This document shows positions 56,155-64,000 of a stretch of 64,000 nt of DNA, one piece after another (the stretch's first letter is position 1; each line of letters begins with the position of its first letter). The notes under the pieces were generated by a model. That model was not told the origin of the DNA and did no database searches. It saw nothing but the letters and a program-made list of their open reading frames with translations. This DNA comes from Areca catechu (lineage: Eukaryota > Streptophyta > Magnoliopsida > Arecales > Arecaceae): NCBI GenBank assembly GCA_021397845.1, contig CM038046.1, positions 63,444,021-63,508,020 of the forward strand, given 5' to 3'. The translations under genes and the position numbers were made by a program.

Positions 56155-57352
56155 TGATGCGGGACTAATATGCATGCGATTATTTTTGTGTGTTTTATAT
56201 GTGGGATGAGGTGGTTAAATCCAAAAATATCAGATCAAAATAAGATATAGAGATTTCTATATGAATTTCAGAAACTATGCATGCAGATCAGGACCTAAGA
56301 AAGCAGTAAAGAGGGATCGCCGGGGCTGAGAAGCCTCGGTTAGGGCTAGTTTACCTACAATAAAACTACTGGTGATAGAGGGGGTATACCTGGCAATGTC
56401 TGATGTGCCTGATAAAGTTTGCAGCAAAGAGATCACTCGTTCCTCGCCAGATGCATCCTGGAAAATTGAGCTAGAGACCCGTGGATTCCCGGCTTGCTGC
56501 TCGATGGTCCAATTGCGGTCCGGTTGGAGTCATTGGATTCGTAGGAACTCGGGGACCTGCAAACAACCATCAAGGGTGAGAAAACAAGGCTTGAAATAAT
56601 AAGAATTTAGAAAAAGGCAGCAAGGGCATGGGAAGAAGAAGCTTGGAGGAAGGTTGGTCGGCTAGGGTTTCTTCGAGCAGCACTTCGGCAGGACTTCAGA
56701 CTCACACAAGATCCCTTGATGCACACAGTAGTTGTAGAAAACTCAATTATATTTCATATCAAAAATTAATTTTCATACAAGAAACTAGGGTCCTTTAAAT
56801 ATACTCATAGTCTTAGGCTCCAAGTAAGGGTACAATGGTATTTACCTAAGAATTCTTCTTCCACCCAAACCCTAGCTAGAACATAAGGAAAGAATAGGTA
56901 GAAAAATCCCTAAAACCTCTCCCCCTCCTCTTGCCTTGGTCGGCCAAGGGAGGTGACCCTAGTGGCCTACCAAGGGGGTGAGCATAAGTCTCCTTGGTGC
57001 CACTTTCTTTTCTCCTGGGCCTGGGCTGGCCCAGATTACTTCAAGCTGCATTTCAGGGCTTCAGGCTTCTGATTTCTCCTCCTGAGGTCTTCAAATCTTC
57101 AGGCTGGATTGGAGTTGGGCTTCATTCCATGTCTTCAAACTAGTTGGATAGGATTCAAAAAATAAAATTAGCTCAACATGAGTTGACTAGCACTGGACTG
57201 AACTAGCTCAACATGAGCTGACTAATACAGGACTCAAAAAAAGACAACTTAGATGAACTAAGCTTTATTACAATGGACTTGAATGTAACTAAGTGATCCA
57301 CAGAGGGTTGAGAAGCCTCTGTCTTATGCTGGTGCCCCTAGTGTCCGCACCA
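56155..57352 (-). repeat. 3' LTR of chromovirus I
   Basis: TGATGCGGGACTAATATGC to GTCCGCACCA. TATA-like TATATTTAAAGG (minus strand) near 56792-56803. A splice-donor-like TGCCAGGTATACC (minus) is at 56383-56395. It abuts the purine tract CCCCGAAAAAAT. Confidence 0.92.
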
Positions 57353-60300
57353 ATTTTTTCGGGGTGGAAAAAACTCGACCCAGTCGATTGCAGATCAGGT
57401 TGGCTCACATCTCTCTTGAGAATGTTTGGGTCAAGGTGTTGCAAGTCCTCTCGAGAAATCCATGAATCGTTCGACTCTAGCCGGCCTTGCCATCAGACCA
57501 GGAAGCATTGATAGCCGAGGTCCCGGGTTGTAATGGCTTGATCGTCTAGGATATGCTTGATCCGTTCTCCTCTCTCTGGCCAATTAATTGGTGGACACTC
57601 TAGGTAAGGGTCCCTCTCAATAAACGGGATAGGTCCAAAAGCCTCACTGGGTATCGCTGCCGGTTCCCTGTACTCAACCAGGTCTGTATTATTGAAGGTA
57701 GAACTAATGCCCATATCCGATGGCAAGTCTAACACATAGGCATTTGATCCAACCTTCTTTAACACTTTAAAAGGTCCGGCTCCACGAGCATGAAGCTTCT
57801 TAATAGTCCCGGGTGGAAACCGCTCAGGCCTAAGCCTAATCATGATAGAATCCCCTACATCAAATTCCTTGATCCTTCTTCGGGAATTAACCAATTTCTT
57901 ATAAGTTTCATTGCTTAGGCTAATATTTTGGCTAATATCCTTATGCAAGTCTCTAATATGCTATGCGAATGACTCTGCAGACTCTGAGACTCATGCGTGA
58001 ATAGGTAAAGGAATCAGATCAATGGGGCGATTAGGCTTGTACCCATGGACTATCTCAAAAGGACTCTTACCCGTTGTCCTATTTACTGAACTATTATAGG
58101 CAAACTCTGCTCTAGGCAACAATAGATCCCAAGTTCCAATATGTTCACCTACCAGGCATCTAAGGAGGTTTCTTAAACTATGGTTCACCACTTCGGTTTG
58201 GTCATCTGTTTGGAGGTGGTAAGTTGTAGAAAACTTAAGCTTGGTCCCTAACAGGTGCCATAGGGTCTTCCAGAAGTAACTGGTGAACCTAACATCCCTA
58301 TCTGAAACGATGGTCTTGGGTAGGCCATGGAGTCTAACCACATTATCTAAGAAAAGCTTGACTACTCTAGACGCATCAAAGGTCTGGGAACAGAGGATGA
58401 AGTGAGCCATCTTAGAGAACCTATCGACCACTACAAAGATAGAATCATGCCTCTTCTGGATCTTAGGTAATCCTAACACGAAGTCCATACTTAGGTCTTG
58501 CCAAGGGAGATCAGGCACTGGTAAAGGTATGTAGAGACCAGTGTTTTGCTTTTGCTGTTTTGCAAAAGCACAAGTTCTACACCTGGCTACAATCTGTGCA
58601 ATATGCCTTTTCAATCTTGGCCAAAAGAACTGGTCCTCTATCACTAAGATTATCTTATTTCTACCAAAGTGATCAGCTAAACCTCCAGCATGGGTCTCCC
58701 AAATTAGGAATTCTTTAAGGAAAGTTTTAGGTATACAGAGTCGATTGTTTTGGAAAAGGTAGCCATCCTGAATAGTATACTCACTATGTGTATTGGATGG
58801 TCCTAGCCTGAGGGTCTGGTAAATTTCTCCAAAGTCTGGGCAAGTTTCATATTCATCCTTTAACCTATCAAACCCGACTTGGGTGCTGACTGATCCTAAC
58901 AGCAAAGACCTATGGCTCAAGGCATCTGCTACCTTATTTTCTATGCCGACATAATGTTTCAGGACAAAGGTATAGGCCTGAATGTACTCGATCCATTTAC
59001 CGTGCTGTGGGTTAAGTTTTTTTTGGGAGTTTAGGAATCGGAGTGCCTCATGATTAGAAAATAAGACAAACTACTACAGTAGTAAGTAATGTCTCCAATA
59101 TCTAAGGGCCTGGACTACTGCATAAAATTTCTTGTCATAGGTAGAGTACTTAAGATTAGACTCATTCAACTTCTCACTGAAGAAGGCTACAGGGTAATTC
59201 TCTTGACTTAGTACCCCACCTATTCCTACTCCCGAGGTGTCGCAAGTGACCTCAAACACCTTAGAAAAGTCAGATAATCTAAGAATGGGTGCATGGGTCA
59301 TCTTATCCTTAAGCTCTACGAAGGCCTTATCAGCTGCTTTGGTCCACTCAAATGTACCCTTCATAATGCAGTCAGTTATAGGTGCGACGACTGTGCTAAA
59401 ACCCCTAATGAATCTCCTGTAAAAGGTTGCTAGGCCATGGAAGCTATGCACATCATGGACAGTAGTGGGTATAGGCCACTCGACAATTGCCATAACCTTT
59501 TCAGGATTTGTAGAAACTCCCTCAAGGGTGACAACAAAACCTAGGAAGTTAACCCTATGTGTCATGAACTCACACTTCTTAAAGTCGGCATAGAGGCTAT
59601 TCTTCCTAAGGGTCTGGCATACTAATCTTAGATGACTAAGGTGGTCCTTTTTAGTCCTGCTATAAATTAAGATATCATCAAAGTAGACCATAACAAACTT
59701 TCCAATATATTATTTTAGGACTTGGGTCATAATCCTCATAAATGTACTTGGTGCATTGGAGAGTCCGAAAGGCATCATAACCCACTCAAACAGGCCATCC
59801 TTAGTCTTGAATATGGTTTTCCACTCATCCCCAGGTCTAATTCTAACCTGATGATAGCTGCTCTTAAGGTTTTTCTTTGAGAAAACTTTGGCTCCGGCCA
59901 TCATGTCTAACATATCATCCAATCGGGGGATGGGAAACCTATACTTCATAATTATCTTGTTGATAGCTCTACTATCTATACATATCCTCCAGGTACCATC
60001 TTTCTTAGGGGTCAGTAGAGCAGGGACTGTACATGGACTCAAGCTCTCCCTAATGAAACCCTTCCTATGCAATTCTCCAACTTGTTTCTGTAATTCTTGA
60101 TGCTCACTGGGGTTTATTCTATAGTGAGGAAGGTTAGGTAAAGTGGCTCCTGGGACTAAGTCTATTGCATGTTGGATGTCTCTAAGAGGTGGTAATTGGT
60201 CAGGTAAATCATCAGGGAAGACATCCTCAAATTCTTTCAGAGCCTTAACAATTTCTTTAGGGTATTCCTTTTGGGTCGGCTCATGTATTTCTTTGGTAGT

Positions 60301-62169
60301 CAAGATCCAAATAGGGTTACCCTTAGCAATCTCTCTTTCTAACTCCTTAGCCTTAATCAAATTAACTCCAGGTTTCTTGTCCTTAAGGCTACTAGAACCC
60401 CTCTTAACTGGGTCTCTAGGGGGAGTTGGATGAATAACAAACTTATTTACATGATAGCTAAAAGAACAAACATTGGTTCGACCATACAGGGTTGCATCAT
60501 GATCAAAAAGCCAAGGTCGACCTAGAATGATACTACTCACTTCCATGGGGATAATATCACACCAAATCTGTTCCTCATAGGTTTGCAATCTAACTAAGAT
60601 TTGGCACCTAGCTCTAATCTGGATGGTGGAATCTATCCAAGAAACTTTGTAAGAGCTAGGATGGGGAACTGTGGTCAATCCTAAAGATTTAACTATGTTG
60701 GCAGAGACGGCATTGACACAACTTCCACTATCTATGATGATCTTAAGTACCTTACCTCCTACCTTAACAAAAGTCTATAGGATGTTAGTCCTACGCCAAT
60801 CTTCCTTAACTGGGGTTTGGGTTAAGATGAACCTAACCACTCTTAATTGGTTCTCAAACTTAGGTTCCTCTTCCTCACCTTCATACTCATCTAATAACTA
60901 GTCATCAGCCTCATAAATCTCTCCCTCAGGTTCAGCTACTGGTTCAGGCTCTTCTTCCACTCACTCACCTATGTGTAGGGCACTAATTGGGCATTGGCTC
61001 ATAAAGTAGCCTGGTTTCTTACATCTAAAACAGGTCTTCTGGGGGGTGTAACTCTTATTGGCCTCTACAGGTTTACCACGATCATCTCTACGGGCCACAG
61101 AAGTGCTAGGTTGAGGTCGACTCGGGCCTGGTTGACTAGGACTGTGTCGACTCGGACTAGGTCGGCTGGGCATGGGTCGGCTCTGGTGGGACTGGCTAGT
61201 TCCTGGGTACTGGCTAGGATATTTAGTGGGCTCAGGTTTACGATAGATGGGCCCTCTCTAGAAACGCTCATAATCCCTAGCAATCTGATAGGCATGGTCC
61301 AGGTCTTTAACCTCTCTCTTATAGAGTTCCTTCTTAATATCATCTCTCAGTCCAGCTCTAAACCTAGATAGAATAACATCCTCAGATTCATTTAAGTCAC
61401 ATCGCATGGAATACTCATCAAATTTTATGATGTACTCATCTACACTCCTGCTACCCTGATTCAATCACTGCCACTAATCAAATAAACCACAACGATATGA
61501 TGGTGGAACGTACTTTCCCCTAAGCTTACCCTTCATGGCCCACCAGGTAACTATGGGATCATGCCCTCCTAGTCTAAGGGTTCTCTCCACACTAGCCTAA
61601 TTTAACCTGGCCTCCCGGACCAACTTAAGCCTAGCAAACCTAAACTTACGCTCCTCCGACATATCCTACCACTCAAAATATTGATCAATCTCTCCCTCCC
61701 AATCTATATAGACCTTAGGATCAAGACAACTATCAAAAGTGGGGGTATCAAGCTTAATGTGTCTATAGGATCTGTCTTCCTGGTCTACAAAATCCTGATT
61801 GGGTCTTCTAGGATGAACCTTTGGGATTGGGTCATGACGATGGGCTCTCCTAGGTTCAGCCTCAAGGTATGGATCAGGGTTTGGGGTCCTCCTAGGATGG
61901 GGAGGTGACTCAAGATCTGGTTCAGGCTAGGTCCTACGTGTCTCCTCTAGGGTTCCTAGTCGGGCATCTAGTTGATCAAGCCTATGGGTCAACTGGGTGT
62001 TTGCTTGATCAAGCCTATGGGTCAACTAGGCATTTGATTGATCAAGCCTAAGATTGATGGATTAGGCTATCCTCTCTCCAAGGGCATCAATTTTGGTGTC
62101 AAGAAGATCCATGGATTCAGCCATTTATGAAGGTGGTGGATGATATGAAACCCTTGATCTAGTGCTCAT
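57353..62169 (-). pseudogene. I gag-pol polyprotein, decayed
   Basis: Start at ATG 62169 (MSTRSRVSYHPPPS), homologous to C, followed by a stop and then MAESMDLLDTKIDALGER. Gag: coiled coil, capsid (61258-61464; DEYIIKFDEYSMRCDL) and zinc knuckle CFRCKKPGYFMSQC (61000). Protease core near 60720. RT (59710-60678; AINKIIMKYRFPIPRLDDML) and YFDDILIYS (59680). RNase H ([17 protein letters not shown]). Integrase (57991-58920; DFVLGLPKIQKRHDS, FAYNSSVNRTTGKS). Chromodomain ending at the LTR (57353-57560; HILDDQAITTRDLGYQ, then TGA for Arg in LVRWQG). Stops separate most blocks, but no large deletion is seen, so I may represent the intact layout from which A-like and E-like forms derive. Confidence 0.9.
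61973..62050 (-). repeat. 33-bp tandem repeat in I gag
   Basis: TTGATCAAGCCTATGGGTCA starts at 61973 and 62006, with a partial third copy at 62039. The minus strand encodes an 11-residue unit, LDQANTQLTHR, within the gag N-terminal coiled coil. Confidence 0.8.
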
Positions 62170-62268
62170 GCAAGACTTGATCAAACCAACTACAGCTCCC
62201 TAGACCTAGAGTCTAAAACTAGGCGCTCAATCAGGGTGGCAGACTAGCCTATAGTAACCCTGTACTCA

Positions 62269-62343
62269 GCCAGGTAGGTGTAAGGGGAGTGTTTGGTCCC
62301 TGATTGCCAATCCTATACACCAATCATAGATTGGCCAGGTAGG
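62269..62343 (-). other. Shared leader module in I
   Basis: Plus strand GCCAGGTAGGTG, GGAGTGTTTGGTCCC, ACACCAATCATAGATTGG and CCAGGTAGG: the same order as in C and in copias F, G and J. Confidence 0.6.
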
Positions 62344-62551
62344 CAGACCAATACACAAGCCCTTTAGGATTGAATCCCTGAACCATAGTTCTAGACACTA
62401 AGCACAAGGCACACATAGGTTAGCTTGACACAGTGATCTGACACTTAGCCCGGACCCGACCAGTTGGTGTCCCTACCCCACTAGGGCAAATTAAGTCTAG
62501 TTAATTTTAGGTTAGGCTTGGGACTGAATGCAATGGGTGTTGTTTTGGGCT

Positions 62552-62578
62552 AAGGAGAGGTTATCAACTCCTCCCCTT
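62552..62578 (-). ncRNA. Chromovirus leader hairpin in I
   Basis: RNA sense AAGGGGAGG and CCTCTCCTT pair over nine positions (one G-T) around the loop AGTTGATAA. Relative to A, the fourth pair from the loop is G-C instead of C-G. Confidence 0.65.
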
Positions 62579-63044
62579 ATCTAGAATAAAGAAAGTGCCC
62601 TTAAAAGTATTTTATGCAATGATGGCAGGCAGATGAAAATTCAAATTAGGGTTTAGTTATTTTTGGAGTTTTTTTTTATTATATGTAGTTTTTTTATATA
62701 TTTTGGTATTTTCTTAGATAGAAGAAAACTTGCAAATTATGGCCTAATTTGCAGGAAATATAATAAAATAAAAGATATACAAAAGAGATACTAAACAAAA
62801 CCCTAAACCTTCCAAAATTGCCTTGTTGAAAAAAATAGAGCCAAAAATTTACAGGCTATATTTCGACCTGCAGAAACGTCACAGAATGAAATAAAACTTG
62901 AAAAACTTCTGTAAAATACTTTGAATTAAGATGAATCTATCAAAATAATTTTTAGAATCTTTACAATTTTGAGCAGGGAGAAACAATTAAAAGAACAATG
63001 TATATACAGACTGTGAAGGGTGCAGAAAATGAGCCCTAATCTAA

Positions 63045-63056
63045 GCTCTGATACCA
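63045..63056 (-). promoter_or_regulatory. Primer-binding site of I
   Basis: Minus strand TGGTATCAGAGC, perfect for initiator tRNA-Met, two bases from the LTR at 63059. Confidence 0.92.
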
Positions 63057-63058
63057 GA

Positions 63059-63670
63059 TGATGTGGGACTAATATGCATGCGATTATTTTTGTGTATTTT
63101 ATATATGAGGTAAGGTGGTTAAATCCTGAAGATCAGATCAAAATAAGATGTAGAGATTTCTATATGAATTTCAAAACCTACGCATGCAGATTAGGACCTA
63201 AGAAAGCAGTAAAGAGGGATCGCCGGGGCTGAGAAGCCTCAGTTAGGGCTAGTTTACCTACAATAAAAGTACTGGCGGTAGAGGGGGTGTACTGACAATA
63301 TCTGATACACCTAGTGAAGATCACAGTGAGGAGATCACTCGTTCCTTGATGGATGCAGCCTGGAAAATCGAGCCAGAGACCCGCGGATTCCCGGCTTGCT
63401 GCTCGGTGGTCCGATTATGGCCCGGTTGGAGTCGTTGGATTTGTAGGAACTCAGGGACCTACAAACAACCATCAAAGGTGATAAAACAAGGTTGGAAATA
63501 ATAAAAATTTAGAAAAAGGTAGCAAAGGCGTGGGAAGAAGAAGCTTGGAGGAAGGTTGGTCGGCTAGGATTTCTTCGAGTAGCACTTCGGCGGGACTTCA
63601 GACTCACACAAGATCCCTTGATGCACACAACAAGGAGGCACACAGCAGTTGTAGAAAACTTAATTGTATT
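63059..63670 (-). repeat. 5' LTR of chromovirus I, partial
   Basis: Matches 56155-56758, then is broken at TAATTGTATT by insertion K. Confidence 0.9.
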
Positions 63671-64000
63671 TGTTGGCTCCACCCAGTGATTTTGATGAAT
63701 AACAAAACATTGAGTGCATATTGTATTCTAACGATGATTTCAAGTTGTAAGTTTTCAGGAAGAAAGCACCTCCAAATTCCAAAAACTTATGGTGTATGGC
63801 ACGCAATGTCACGGAGCAATTTTCACATATCTAGGCATCCACTTCATTGAAAAAGGGCTTACAATTGTTTAATTATTATGTGTTAATATATTCATGAATT
63901 TTATTTTTGTTTTCGAGGCATTTACACTTGAATTTGGATGTTTTCAGTCTCAAGTGTTGACACTTGGATAGTCAAGTGTCGACACTTCAGCATTTGGCAC
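63671..64000 (+). mobile_element. Sirevirus-like LTR (K), truncated by the window end
   Basis: TGTTGGCTCCACC, GATTTTGATGAATAACAAAA and TTGAGT parallel the start of LTR H (TGTTGGCTTTGAC, TTTTGATGATTAACAAAAG, TTGAGT). It interrupts the I LTR cleanly; the expected TSD GTATT precedes it. It carries AAGTGTCGACACTT at 63974-63987. The frame 63530-63850 spans the I/K border and is not a gene. Confidence 0.75.

Larger units (their letters stand above)
62170..63044 (-). other. 5' leader of chromovirus I
   Basis: Contains the shared module (62269-62343), the hairpin (62552-62578) and TAAGGGCAC. The part 62640-63040, next to the PBS, is AT-rich with nothing recognisable. Confidence 0.7.
56155..63670 (-). 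mobile_element. Chromovirus I, nested in the J LTR
   Basis: LTR I1 56155-57352 (1198 bp) and partial LTR I2 63059-63670, PBS, conserved leader, gag-pol on the minus strand with chromodomain. It is complete in layout but has several stops. I2 is interrupted by K at 63671 and its end is outside the window, so the TSD (left flank GGTTT, 56150-56154) cannot be checked. Confidence 0.9.

Overview
The window looks like intergenic heterochromatin from a large flowering-plant genome. Nearly every base can be assigned to LTR retrotransposons or their remnants; I found no host gene, tRNA, rRNA or CRISPR array. The retroelement lineages present (Tat and chromovirus Ty3/gypsy, Ty1/copia, Sirevirus-like LTRs) are typical of angiosperms. 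A monocot is possible, but the sequence does not settle it.

The backbone is one old minus-strand Tat-lineage element, here called D, broken into four pieces by later insertions (481-4965, 12266-12997, 21611-22201, 43604-44102). Read on the minus strand the pieces give gag, protease, RT, RNase H, a second RNase H and integrase, then a 3' UTR with tandem repeats and an antisense extra ORF. Insertions into D are: partial LTR M (1-480); chromovirus A (4966-12265, minus, TSD AAATG, lacking RT); chromovirus C (12998-21610, plus, TSD GGAAC, full length but decayed); and copia F (22202-43603, minus, TSD TTATC). F itself carries copia G in one LTR (22662-32567, TSD ATTTA, intact except for one stop codon) and solo LTR H in the other (41287-42841, TSD ATATG).

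Right of 44102, an abrupt junction leads into chromovirus E (plus, 5' truncated, no recognisable RT). The 3' LTR of E holds a 3 kb non-autonomous LTR element B (47988-51028) whose GC-rich cargo has no recognisable retroelement domain. A degenerate LTR-like region L follows (about 51.7-53.5 kb), then the gag, leader and 5' LTR start of a third copia, J (53.5-56.15 kb). Chromovirus I (56155-63670, minus) lies in the J LTR, and the LTR of I is in turn cut by a Sirevirus-like LTR, K (63671 to the window end).

The most interesting signals are non-coding. The untranslated leaders of copias F and G each carry an ordered array of four hairpins whose loops stay alike while their stems change on both sides, followed by a nested hairpin-in-hairpin module. 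The four chromovirus leaders share a different hairpin with a similar 9-nt loop and one clear compensatory base-pair swap. A module of about 75-80 bp built around ACCTGGCC recurs in copia and chromovirus leaders alike, although these superfamilies share no other leader sequence that I could see. These are candidate RNA packaging, dimerisation or translation elements; that function is inference.
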